From Sipunculus nudus (Eukaryota; Annelida; Sipuncula; Golfingiida; Sipunculidae), in NCBI GenBank assembly GCA_026874595.1, contig CM049314.1, positions 58,450,300 to 58,514,299 of the forward strand: 64,000 nt of DNA, given 5' to 3'. A program made the position numbers and the translations under genes. Under the pieces are notes generated by a model, which did not search any database, was not told the origin of the DNA, and was given only the letters and a program-made list of their open reading frames with translations. Of the stretch, positions 1 through 11,034 are shown piece after piece. Within the stretch, counting starts at the first letter, position 1, and each line of letters begins with the position of its first letter.

Positions 1-2280
1 TGTCCATTTAAACCTAGTGGTCAGTAAAATAATGATGCTGATATACTATCAATGCGATATTTATATTGTGTTTTAAAAATAATGTATGGGTTTTCATCAC
101 AATGTATCACGTTAAGTGTATGTATACCTAGTGTATCTAAAAAATTGTCTTTGAGCACTTTCTTGATATTACTGAGCTCTTTTTTTATAATCGAGCTGGA
201 AAACAAACTGCATTTATAAATTAAAATTTAGTTTTGAACAATTTAGTATTACAATGCCGAGTACAGGCTACTTAATTATAAAATTAAGATAATACGTCGA
301 ACGTCAGTTATCCCCGGCGTGTCCATGAGAGTGGGTTGTAGTTTCCCGTCCAAGGCCGGTGGTTTTCTCCTGCTTCTCCCATCTCTAGTCTACTGAACAT
401 CAAAATCTGAGCCATCGAGAGTGCCGTGATTAGTTATAATAACTATTTGTACAATCCATGTAAAATAAATCAGTCAATATATTTTTAATACTAAATAAAA
501 CATTTAGCTAAGCACACGAAACTTGTCTAAGGATAAAAGTTGCAATCAAGAAATGACACACTTTTAATGCGTTGGCCTAGTGAGGCCTTGGTTTTTATCG
601 CTACTGTCTGCAGCCGCCGTTGATCAAACTGTGTCAGCTAGGGTACTGATCTAGCATGATCGCTGACACGCCACAACATCTGTTCACTTGTAATAAGTGA
701 ACCTCAACCTTGGGGGGGGGGGGGGTATCACAACGTTGTAAGGGTTACGGTGTAGGCTGTATAAACGTTCCGTTTTTATATGAAAGGTGTTTGCCCATTT
801 CAACAACAAATATACATGTATAACTAAATTCTGGAACAAGACCCTGACGATTTGTTATTGGTGGTAAATTTGGGGAGGTTGGGTTGTCGATAAATTCATT
901 TCAAGAATAGGATATGTGAATATGTGGATATAATGCAACAATTTGTGACAAATTAATTCAGAAAAAAAAACTTGGCCTAACGACCACCTCGGTTTATCGA
1001 CAAGGCTCGGCTTTACAATAACCTACTAGTATCCTTCTATAGTTTGCGGATGAGGGCGCGGTCATCTCAAATGCTTTCTGTCAGCTTCTACTTGAAGGAA
1101 ACGAATTTATGTACCACCAAATCTTCTACACAGATAAATTCTATTCTTGAGACTGTCCTCGGAGTACTTTTCTGTCGTATGTACGGTCCTTTCAAGGACA
1201 CCACTCATGGGGGCTACCATTTTGCGTACAGACGAAAACGTCGACGTCGCAAGTCGGATACAGGAGTTAAGGGTAATGCGCTAGAATGGCACATATTAAA
1301 ATGGCAATAATATATCGAACAGGCACAGCTAGTGAACCTCCCCTGCCCCATTCTTGGGTAGCAAATTTTTAAAATATATAAATGAAGTGAGCTTAGAAAA
1401 TTGGCCAAGGATATACAGAAAAAACTCTTTACCATAATCTGAAATTAAAGCACACCTTGCTCCTTGACCCATGTATATTACCTGTCGTTATCAAATGAAC
1501 TCTTATCTTATCATTAACTTTCGCGATTATGACTGGATATCACTGACAACCTGGCCAAGGCTTGATTTTCATATTTATCAATAAACCTTTTACATCGCAT
1601 AAGAAAAAGTTTCGAGTTTGTTATAAAAAAGATAGGCATGTCTTACAAAGTTACATTTGGCACTTCATGAAGCAATGCACAGCTTCATTGCGTGTTTGTT
1701 TATATTTTTATAAACTGCTGGTTGTTTTTTTATGGTATACCACAAAAGCCACTAACCGTGTACATGAGATTTCACAGTCACAAATCATTGGGTTTCACAA
1801 TATTCATATTATGTGCAGAATAACGTTCATGTTGACCTTTATAGTTAAATGATACGACGCCCTGTGGAGAACTGGGTATAAGTTATACCTTGGCAGAATA
1901 TACACAAATTTATGCTGTTTCAGGATTTTTAAAGGGATCGGGAGCTGCAAGATTAATAGTGCCTTTTCTCCTTTTTAAAAATCTTATCCCTTCGTTGAAA
2001 AATGATAAGTCCATTATCTGGAGGTTGCCATATGAGTTGTCATAGTAACAGTATTTGCGTTCAAGTAAGGTTATTCTAATGGACCACCCTCGATTCAGCC
2101 CCAGAGAGGGTGGTGAGTATCCAGGCATTTTAATGCAACCGAATGAGGTATACTATTTTCTTCATTTAGCTTTGGGAAGAAGCAAAGCATCCAAAACTGA
2201 CATGAAATATATTTCCAGATTTACACGCGTAAGTCTAACATTGGACACTATATATTAATTATGTCAGGGTCCCTATTGTT
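1..2280. other. gene-poor stretch
   Basis: No exon or domain was recognised on either strand. Short open frames here have no splice context and no familiar motif. A run of 14 G sits at 712-725. Around 975-1015 there is a fragment (CGACCACCTCGG followed by TTATCGACAAGG) that resembles the ends of small DNA transposons seen elsewhere in the window, but no partner end was found. Confidence 0.5.
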
Positions 2281-2282
2281 GG

Positions 2283-2600
2283 TTGCTCCCAAAACCGTGT
2301 TAGCATTCACTTTTTCGGCCCATATTCCAAGGTTCATTCGTGCATAAGTGATTATACATTTGTGAATACTCCTTGATGACTTTGCTTAATTCGGATCATG
2401 TGCAAGATCCACAAAAAAAATCCAATCGATTCTCCACTGCCCTATTCCCGACACCACAAAAAAAAATCCAATCGATTCTCCACTGCCCCATTCCCGACAC
2501 CACAAAAAAAAATCCAATCGATTCTCCACTGCCCCATTCCCGACATGCCCTGAAAATTTCATGAGGTCCCCTGTATGACTGCGTGAGTTATGTTGAGATC
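2283..2600 (+). repeat. dispersed repeat family A, copy with an internal 46 bp tandem triplication
   Basis: This segment shares ordered blocks with copies near 39811, 46122, 51163 and 57150: TTCGGCCCATATTCC, then GTGAATATTCCTTGATGA, then TGAGTTATGTTG plus CACACA-rich sequence. In this copy a 46 bp unit containing TCCAATCGATTCTCCACTGC is present three times in tandem (starts near 2408, 2454 and 2500). The better copies begin with GCCTCCGCC and end with GGCGGAGGC, which suggests short terminal inverted repeats and a non-autonomous DNA element. That classification is inference. Confidence 0.6.
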
Positions 2601-3433
2601 AAACACACACAGGAAATTGAATATATCAAGATATAATCCAGGTTGAGGTATGATCGTTCTTAGTGCCGACAACCGACATATGTATATAGATCACAAGATA
2701 TGCAGGCCACTTGTCCACTGGCCGAGTTTTCCTTTGTTAGCCTGTTGCTAAGAGCTGATACACAGAATTTACAACGAAAATGTTCAATTACACATTAACA
2801 CGTGTTTTCATGTTGCCGTGATCATCAGATGTGAAATTTTAAGGAATGGTTGGTGACATTATGTATTTACGATGAAAAATATTGATGAAATTTTGTTTAG
2901 AGTTGGGTTAGCAACCAAAAAACATATCACTGAATCTTGGAGGTAATCTGGATCTTTATTTTATGTTTTTAATTCAAAGGATTCCGCCCATTGTCATAAT
3001 ATTACAGCAATTCTTCATACTTACATGCCAGTTTTGTCCCAGAAATGAACTAGGCTGGACTTGTTGGAGCGTTACAGCTGTGCAGGCCTGACGACAAAGT
3101 TTGATGTTGATCCTACTGGTAGGAGTTGGCGGTGACTATTTCTTGTTTATAATGTAGGCCTACTCAGTACTGTACTCTGTTTGCTGCTATGAGGTGGGTA
3201 TACCATGGTTATTCAGGGAGTTAGCACTGACTTATATATAGATACATCAGGAATTACCGAGAGTAATAGCAGAGGAATATTAGAAAGCACTGCAGTTTTT
3301 GTGCCCTGGTGGTTTTAGCATGGTTATATAAGAAGCAGGTTGCATTTGAACCACCAGTGAGTTCCACAGCAGCGCCAATTCAACATGCGACAAGCTTACT
3401 AGCGTCAGAGGCTAAGGCTTACGTGTTAGGCTA

Positions 3434-3760
3434 AGGCCAAAAATAAATAAAAGAAATGCTTCTTAGGCTCCGCCCGCGTCAATTTTAAACCCCAGCATCA
3501 AAAACTTTTATTTATATCTTCAATAGAAACTTACCAATTTTTGAGATCCAGCCGCTCGGACATATCTTTCAAGAAGATAAAATCATACAATTTTGATAAA
3601 ATTTCCCTTTGCCAAATAAATATGCTATTATCATGCTTTTCCCTGATCATTTAACATTTTTATCGAAACATACAAAATAAAAATTAAAAAAATATCCGCC
3701 CGCCCGCATTGATTTCTATGAAAAATGTGCCTGAGAACCAAACCTTATTTTTTTGGCCTA
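3434..3760 (+). mobile_element. MITE family B, copy 1
   Basis: This is a roughly 330 bp element bounded by AGGCCAAAAA on the left and TTTTTTTGGCCTA on the right, with subterminal GAGAACCAAACC at the right end. Internal landmarks are GCCGCTCGGACAT, TATCTTCAAGAAGATA-like sequence and CGCCCGC tracts near both ends. It is related to the copies at 6652-6950 and 7257-7595. There is no coding capacity. The terminal inverted repeats point to a non-autonomous DNA transposon. Confidence 0.65.
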
Positions 3761-3828
3761 ACCAATCCAATATAAAAGCCTACTGAGTCGTGTATTCCCG
3801 GCACGTTCTTTGATATAATTTATGTGGG

Positions 3829-3830
<2 letters not shown>

Positions 3831-3882
<52 letters not shown>

Positions 3883-3886
3883 TAAA
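3831..3886. repeat. (TA)n microsatellite
   Basis: A near-perfect TA tract broken by a single G. Further TA arrays lie at 4389-4460 and 29874-29905, with larger ones listed separately. Confidence 0.9.
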
Positions 3887-4388
3887 TTTTAATGTTAATT
3901 TGAGACTGCCAAGATTAACATTTAAAAAAATTAGATTCTGAAGAGAATCTGCCTAAAACTTCAATATTCATGAAACATTTTTAACATTGATAAAAAGAGA
4001 TAAAGTTGTCATAGCATAAATTGTCAATAATTACAATCAGTTTAACTTTGTAACTATTTCTTTGATGAACATGATTCATTATCACGATTCTCATGAAACA
4101 AAATCAGAAATAAAGGCCCCAACATAGATTCCTTCTAATCTTTAATTTGTTGCAAATGAAAATATACATTGATTAAGCTAGATAAAAACATGACCAATAT
4201 TGATATTTTACACTTCTCCAGTAGGTATATAATGTTTGAAAAGTTTATCATCAATATAATATTCTAAGTCTGACAGCAGTACCTTGTAGCACCACCTTTG
4301 CTGAGGGTCTGTGTTGACGAGAATATACCATGGTTATAGACCCGCAGCACAGGAGTGAGGTCTAATGTATGTATGTGTGTGTATTTTT

Positions 4389-4399
4389 ATATATATATA

Positions 4400-4460
<61 letters not shown>
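4389..4460. repeat. (TA)n microsatellite
   Basis: A TA tract with one TTTA interruption. The open frame across it, rich in Ile and Tyr, is an artefact of the repeat. From 4461 to about 5490 nothing coding or recognisably repetitive was seen. Confidence 0.9.
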
Positions 4461-4462
<2 letters not shown>

Positions 4463-5499
4463 CATGAACAAGGAAAATATATCGTGACGCAATTGCAAAA
4501 CTAGTCTCATATCCATAATTCAGCTGTCCGAGGTCAACAGGCATAGTATTTTTTTTTTGGAGAGTGGATTCGAAATAACTTCCAAATGATTGCCTCGAGT
4601 CTGTGAGGGAGTCTTAAATCGACAGCGCACATTCTGTCACAGAAACGAAATGAGAAATTTTTTTTTTAATATGTCATAGCATGAAATCACCATGATGGTT
4701 TTTGAGATAATTCACAGACTTTTAAAATGGTTGCCATGACCGCATATCGAATTTTATAAGTAATGGCGTGTGTCTCGTAAGAGATCAAACTGGAAACAAC
4801 GAGACATTTGGCCTGTAGTCCTTTCCACTGAGTATCCAGAACAGTTCGAAAGGCATCATCAGGTTTAGAACGTTCCTATTTCTCAATAACTATGCGTATA
4901 TATGGAAAATACATGTCAGAAAGAAAAGTACTGCATCAGCATGCCAGCCCTGTGAAAAAGGTCAACGTTTTCTAAGACTGTGGTTGTATTTTTTATTATC
5001 GATTGTTTTGATATTCTTACTACCGGTTATCGCGAAAATAAAACCTTCGCGAACAAGTGGCCTCATCGTCAAAAGAAGTCAAAAAGCAAAAGGTTAACAT
5101 GAATAATAATATATCTTTTATTTCTCCCGCTAATTTAAAATTGCTATTATAATTGATATCAAATCTTTAAGCAAATCTGAAAATAATGAAAAAGGATTTT
5201 AATTTGTCCAATGTTCCCTGAAGCCCCATTCTAACTCTAAATAAATGCGTTCATATTAATCAATATAACAAATGCATATAATAATAAGCATATTCTGTCT
5301 ACGTTACTCTATGGTTAAACCACGATGGAGCCCCCGCGGAAAAAAATGAAGGGCAAAAGAATTGCAAAATTTAAATCCCGCGTATATAATGCCAACCACG
5401 ACAATTCCACGTGTTCAACGGAGAAAACTGGGAGCCACTAGCTATCATTTAATGTTTTACCCTTGATTAACCGGTTTGTGTGCAATTTTTATCAAATAT

Positions 5500-6512
5500 G
5501 GATGAAACATTATTAAGGGCCATTTTCACAAACAAAAGAAACAATTAATTAAATCTTGGAGATAATCTGAATCCTCATAAATTTTTGTTTGATTCAAAGG
5601 TTCGATCTCATTATAATACAGCAGTTCATCAGGTTATAGGGGCAGGTTTTGTGCTAGAGATGATCTGGTTTGGGACTGGCGAAACAAGGTTAACGGTGAG
5701 CGTACTAGTGTGAGATAGTAGTGTCTGACTATTTCTTGTTCAAAATGTACCGTACTTTATTTTTTGCTAGGAAGTGGAGGATTTCAGTATTGTTTATACC
5801 CTGGTGATTCACGTAACAGGGAATCAGATTTCACCACCGGTGGTTTTGGCAGGGTTATAAATAAGCAATATCAGAGACGGATTATATACCAGTGAGTTGT
5901 ATAGTAACATATCTATGAACCCATGTTTGTTCGCGTCAGATTATTCTTAGCCGCGTGTATTTTAAAGCCAGCCATTTACGTACCTATTTTTAAGACTTTA
6001 TGAGATTTATGGCTTCCTCGTATATGAACTGTAGTAATTTCCAGTTAACATGTTCTTAAATCTTCTCTGTGATAGGCGCATGAGCTTCTTAATTTACAAG
6101 TTAATTTGTTTGTAAATACGCCATTGTATACAAACATGAATCCACAAATCCTGTGATGATGGCTGGTTATGTATTTGCAAAAGTTAGGAGTTCACTAGTT
6201 ACACAAAGCGTTTGTAAAACCCTGGTTCGTCAGGCTTGCCGTCAAATTAATTGTTGAATGTGTTTTTGGTAATTTTGGAGGACACCAAACATTCTGTAAC
6301 AAATGGATTTAAGCAAAACTAACAGCCTCTCAATCACGATATACCTTTTCTGGCCTATTTTTATTTGAGTTTCATTTAAGGATTAATAAAATCGGATATC
6401 AAACTAGACCCCTTTAATCTGAAGTCTTTATGACGTTGGGATTTTTGGCGAGAAAACACCATAGTTATGGACCCGAAACGTGGCAGTCAGGTTACGTGCG
6501 TATATACATACA
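5500..6512 (+). repeat. diverged direct duplication, copy 2
   Basis: This matches copy 1 (2870-4375): TTAAATCTTGGAGATAATC near 5551, TGACTATTTCTTGTTCAAAAT near 5728, a TATA-like GGTTATAAATAAGC near 5852, CCAGTGAGTT near 5889, and CACCATAGTTATGGACCCG near 6457. It lacks the family B MITE and TA array that lengthen copy 1. Both copies keep a TATA-like box about 30 bp before the shared CCAGTGAGTT. This would fit an LTR or a duplicated promoter, but no product is identifiable. Confidence 0.5.
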
Positions 6513-6651
6513 CATATAACAGCGGTTGCTCATGTTTAAGACACTCATAATCCCCATTCCAAGTAGATACAGCCATAACGGACCCCGGCGATGATCATGA
6601 TCTTCCGTAAGTTTGTATTTCTAATGTATGAATTAGTTGATATTACATGAA

Positions 6652-6950
6652 TAAGGCAAAACAAAAGTTTGGTTCTCAGTCACTTTTTCCAGATATTAAT
6701 GCGGGCGTGCTGATTTCTTTTTTTAATTTTTTGTATGTTTCGATAAAAATGTCAAATAATAAGGGAAAAGCATGAAAATAATAGTTTGTTTTGGCTTAAC
6801 AGGTAAAACATAACAAAGGAAATCATATCAAAATTGTTTTGTTTTATCTTCTTGAAAGATAAAAATCAAGATAAAAATGTTTGATGCGGGGGGTAAAAAT
6901 TGACGCGGGCGGTGCCGGAGAACCATAATGTTTAATTTTTTTGGGCCTAA
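6652..6950 (-). mobile_element. MITE family B, copy 2
   Basis: The left end reads AAGGCAAAACAAAAGTTTGG then TTCTCAGTCACTTTTTCC. The right end reads CCGGAGAACCATAATG and TTTTTTTGGGCCTAA. It lies inverted relative to copy 1. The internal TATGTTTCGATAAAAATGTC segment is shared by all three copies. Confidence 0.65.
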
Positions 6951-7256
6951 GACGTATTATTTTTCCATGTATGTATAACCATTTGCTCATTTGGACACAT
7001 AATCAAATATTGAGCGGAGAACCTTGAGTAATGCATTGATATTTGCATCTATGGTTTCACAAAAGACGGCAGATTCTGCATTTCAAAATGACGGATTACC
7101 AGATATTGCTGGTTTGATAAACTACCTTGCATGTATTCGTTCATCCGGTACGTTTTCGTTGTGAGCAAAAAAGTGCAACCGTCTAAGTATGACATGTATC
7201 CCTCTCCGAACTTAAGCTTGCCCGTTGAGTTTATATATATATTTGTCGTATAGAAT

Positions 7257-7595
7257 TAGGCCAAAATAAAAAAAGGTATGGTTCTCAGTCACTTTTTTTC
7301 AGAAATCAATGCGGGCGAGCGGTTTTTTTGTTTTTAATCTTTTGGTATGTTTCGATAAAAAATTTCAAATGATAAGGGAAAAGCATGATAAAAACATATT
7401 TATTTTGCTAAACAAGTAAAAGCACTACATAACAATGGAAATTTTATTATTTTTATCTTCTTAAAAGAAATGTCCGAGCGGCTACAGGTCAAAATTGGTA
7501 AGTTTCAATTAAATATCAAAATAAAAAATTTTGATGCGGGGGTTTAAAATTGTTGCGGGCGGTGACCGAGAACCATACCTTTTTGTTTGCCTTAA
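7257..7595 (-). mobile_element. MITE family B, copy 3 (best terminal inverted repeats)
   Basis: The left terminus AGGCCAAAATAAAAAAAGG plus TATGGTTCTC is mirrored by GAGAACCATACCTTTTTG plus TTTGCCTTA at the right. The termini are about 27 bp with a few mismatches. GC-rich subterminal blocks (GCGGGCGAGCGG and GCGGGCGGTG) lie inside. It has the same orientation as copy 2. Confidence 0.7.
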
Positions 7596-7611
7596 GATAA
7601 CTATATAATGT

Positions 7612-8066
7612 ATACATTCTATGGCTCAAACCATAGAATATGTACATTCTATGGATTATCTATAAACTGTATACATTTTATAGTCCAAATCATGGAATGT
7701 GTATATTCCAAGGCCAGGGTCATGGAATATGTACAATTCAACTGTGTTAACCCTAGTATCAGTACTCTTGTTGAGTGAGTAAAAAATATTAGAGTATAAA
7801 ACTTTTTAATAAAACATACTTATTCATATATCATATTTACAGTTGATTCAGTGAAGAAATATACCTGATATCCATATATTTTAGTTGAGAAAAAATATTT
7901 ATGTGTCCTTTATATATTCTATGGCTTCAGTCATCGAATATACATATTCTATGACTTAACCCATGGAATGTACACATTCAATAACCTTGGTCAATAGAAT
8001 GTACAGATTACATGGTTTGGTCATGGAATATATGCATTCTATGGTTTGACCATAGAAATAACATAT
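7612..8066. repeat. palindromic satellite (ATTCTATGG ... CCATAGAAT)
   Basis: Two clusters (7612-7745 and 7912-8066) contain repeated half-palindromes. ATTCTATGG alternates with its reverse complement CCATAGAAT (variants CCATGGAAT, TCATGGAAT), separated by GTACA/TATACA and by short spacers such as CTCAAA or TTTGA. Each ATTCTATGG-spacer-CCATAGAAT pair could fold as a hairpin of about 9 bp. The block between the clusters (7746-7911) lacks the motif. No gene was seen. Confidence 0.65.
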
Positions 8067-8089
8067 GCTATAGTAAGGTAAAATCTATA

Positions 8090-8091
<2 letters not shown>

Positions 8092-8161
<70 letters not shown>
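8092..8161. repeat. (TA)n microsatellite, about 35 units
   Basis: An essentially perfect TA tract directly after the palindromic satellite. Confidence 0.95.
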
Positions 8162-8164
<3 letters not shown>

Positions 8165-8289
8165 TAATTTTGCATTCCCTTTAATTTGAGGCTTCCCTCA
8201 TTAGGCGACAGACTGGGTGCCTTTGGTTTAACTGGTAAAAGGGAGACTACGCGGTTTCGATAGCTTACTCCCCCTATGTAGACAGTAGA

Positions 8290-8830
8290 TAAGAGGGATG
8301 CGCGATATTATCGACATATCAATATATCGCGATACGGTGATTCGCATATTGCGAATCGCAATACAGTTTACAAATATCAATATATTTTAATATTTTTTAG
8401 ACGTGCCTAAAACTGATTATAATATATCAAAATTAGGCTTTTGTTGCATATTTAGATAGTGAAATGGATTTGGATTAATGACAGGCTTAAAATGAAAGCC
8501 ACTTTCGTGTCTTCAGACGTTTAGAAATGTTCAAGTAGGCCTAATATACCATAGATTAAAGTCCCGTCGCAGGAAATATGGATGTCATATTTCGTGTCTG
8601 AAAAAAAAATCAGATTTGCATATCCTTTAATTTTATTGACTCACTACATTCAATATGATAAAGATCGATTAATGATGACCAAATTTATTAATTATACATA
8701 TGTATCCCACCACATTACCTATGTATGTTATACAATACAAATATTGCGTTACGTTTCCCAGTACGCTATCGCATATATGCAATATATTGCAATACGAAAT
8801 TTGTATTCGATACTCAGCCCTATTAAATAA
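8290..8830. repeat. AT-rich repeat with ATATCGCGATA-type palindromes
   Basis: The left edge holds overlapping palindromes (ATATCGCGATAC near 8325, ATATTGCGAATCGCAATA near 8347). The right edge near 8755-8815 holds GCAATATATTGCAATACGAAATT-like sequence. A related block occurs at 30525-30610. The open frames inside are low-complexity. This is probably a degenerate transposon; the class is unknown. Confidence 0.4.
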
Positions 8831-8939
8831 GCATAAATGGAATGATGTTCAATCCAAACAGTTTGTACGCTCTTTACACAGCACTTAAACTATAGGCCTA
8901 GTCCCTATATCGTAAGCGCTGTTTGTTATGACCTCGTAT

Positions 8940-9610
8940 CCTGAATTGCTACACCAGAGGGGAGCACTGTATTTTTGTCCAATCAGATGAGACCTTGTTC
9001 TGGAAGACACAGCCAAGAGAGGAATACACGGAGCCAATCATGTTCATTTCGTCTTGAGTGACAGCTCATCGGCCCGGTAAGCGTCTCAACAGGCCACGGG
9101 CTCAGAAAGAATTGCCCCAGACGTGGTTTCCTTAGGGCCTTGGGCACATAGGATGCCCGGCCGGTGAGTTGTAATTCAAACGAAACGTAACAACAAAGGC
9201 TGCGTGCACACCTCGCTGGCTGGTTTCAGTCCTGCAGACAACAGATACATGGCCACGCTAACACAGTCATAATGTCATAATCGAATCGGTCGATGACGCG
9301 AGAACACAGAGGGTGCAATTAAAATTCGACCGTGGACTGTCTTCAAGCGGCGCTTGGAGCGCAGCTTTTGGCGGGGCCAGGATGCCTGTCGAGTGTTTGT
9401 TTATTGGCATCTGGTTGGCTGCTTGTCACATCATACGCACGTTTTTTTCAGCGGACAACGAACCGCTATCTCGTGTCTAAATATATCATAAACGGTCAAA
9501 GCTGGCAGCGTGAAAATCGATTGCTTCTTTAGAAGCGCAAGATTTCCGCTGCCTCGGGAGCGTAAACAGTTTGGAGCTAAAAAACGGTGTACGCCGGGGC
9601 TGGAGGTCGT
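8940..9610. other. GC- and CpG-richer block, possible promoter/5' exon region
   Basis: This stretch is clearly richer in G+C and CpG than its surroundings. It contains CCAAT-type boxes (CCAATCAGATG near 8979, CCAATCATG near 9036) and a possible splice donor (CCGGCCG|GTGAGTT near 9165). An open frame from 9332 starts with a Met and a hydrophobic stretch, but it has no splice exit and no family resemblance. It could be a promoter with a non-coding first exon; this is inference only. Confidence 0.3.
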
Positions 9611-10327
9611 ATTATTCCCCCTTCTGTATAATATTTTTTATGGATGAGCTTTTTAAACGTCTCACAAAAAAGGGAAAAAGATATTGTATTGGAAATTATT
9701 TTGCTAGTATATTATATTGGAAATAATTTTTTCTTACGCTCTAATGTCCGACTCGGAGTGCAATTCTAAAGATAGTTAAACAATGTAAACATTTTTCTTA
9801 AGAATTTGAAATGTTATATAACCCAAAGTAAACAAAATGTGTTTTTTCAACAGGGTGTATTCAGCTAGACCGAGATAAGATAGTTTTAAATGGTGTTTCT
9901 CTAGAATGCCAGGACTCTGTACAGAACTTTTGAGATACAATAACTTGGAACTTCTTAGATAACAATGACGTCTTCGGTGTAAGAGTAAAATTTATTGCAA
10001 GTTTCAACACCTTAATGTCGAATTTCGGATGTCTGTCTGGCTAGGTATAGACTGGTTATTTCACTTTTATTGTTGTTCCTTTTAGGGTTGCCAGACATTG
10101 TTGTTGAGGCATAAGTCAATTGAGCGATTGAGTACATCATATATATGTAATAAGGCTTTGCGTCGCCTATGGCACTTACCATATAACTCGCACAAGAATA
10201 TTGTACATGACTAAGCGGGTTTTTGCGGCTCTGATAGATATAATCAGCTCAGGCTTTGTAAACTCCTTTTCTGACAAAAAGAGCTCATTATACAACAATT
10301 GATGTTCTATGAGACAAATAACGATAT

Positions 10328-10546
10328 ATGGAAAGTCAGATGCGCGACCATGGTGTAAAGCGCGACGTAAGAAATATTAAAATCCTTAAGAGGCATCTGA
10401 TGATCGTAACAAAATCCATGAATACTGATTTACTTTCAGAGCTGATTGAATGCAAAGATAAAATATGTAGCTCATATTTGACCTACGATAAGGTTAACAT
10501 CCTTATTGATTTATTATATACTGACTTTGTTAAAAGTATAGAGTGA
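10328..10546 (+). CDS. unplaced 72-codon ORF, faintly CARD-like
   Basis: This is an intact Met-to-stop frame of 72 residues in ordinary-composition DNA, unlike most short frames here. The first 20 residues are basic and polar. Residues 20-65 show a helical hydrophobic pattern (LLSELIECKDKI, then DKVNILIDLLYTDF) that recalls the last helices of CARD death-fold domains. The interhelical region is shorter than usual and no diagnostic residue is certain. No clear splice acceptor or donor flanks it, and a TA array begins about 90 bp after the stop. It could be a lone exon, a decayed gene or chance. Function is not assigned. Confidence 0.25.
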   Translation: MESQMRDHGVKRDVRNIKILKRHLMIVTKSMNTDLLSELIECKDKICSSYLTYDKVNILIDLLYTDFVKSIE

Positions 10547-10634
10547 ACTTGTTCCTTCCCCTCCCTTCTGTATATTTTCATTCATTTCATTTTCCATTCA
10601 TTTTATATTATACTGGACTTCCTTGTACGAATAA

Positions 10635-10637
<3 letters not shown>

Positions 10638-10704
<67 letters not shown>
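10638..10704. repeat. (TA)n microsatellite
   Basis: A TA tract interrupted once by TG, ending 43 bp before the LTR fragment of the minus-strand Gypsy element. Confidence 0.9.
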
Positions 10705-10710
<6 letters not shown>

Positions 10711-10747
10711 CAAAATTCAAAACCACCTACCAGATACGTTTTCAAGG

Positions 10748-11034
10748 TGTTACGGAACCTAATATAAACAGATCACGTATGCGTGATGAACACAAAACTT
10801 TGTAATTGAGATACAAAAAAAAATCAGATTCTCTAACACTAGGCGGCGTGAAATGTCCAGGGGAATGAATAAAGAAGTCAGTGTTTTTTTGTTAACAAAT
10901 AACTATAGTTTATTCTTAAAATAACCCTAACATTACAAAACACTAAATCAATACAATGAAACAGTATAACAGCGGTATAACAACAAATCACTACAATCAC
11001 ACAGTAAAATAAACAATGTGCACAGTACCTGGAT
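10748..11034 (-). repeat. 3' portion (R/U5-like) of an LTR
   Basis: This is nearly the same sequence as 13009-13295, including AATGAATAAAGAAGTCAGTG and the inner edge CAGTACCTGGAT (on + strand). It joins gag sequence directly at about 11035, marking the deletion breakpoint. Confidence 0.8.

Larger units (their letters stand above)
2870..4375 (+). repeat. diverged direct duplication, copy 1
   Basis: The block AATCTTGGAGGTAATCTG at about 2935 opens a diverged match to copy 2 at 5500-6512. The match runs through a TATA-like segment (GGTTATATAAGAAGCA near 3324) and CCAGTGAGTT near 3354, and resumes near 4318 with ACCATGGTTATAGACCCG. Copy 1 is about 0.5 kb longer because it carries a family B MITE (3434-3760) and a TA array. 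It may be a segmental duplication or two remnants of one LTR-like element; no coding content was seen. Confidence 0.5.
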
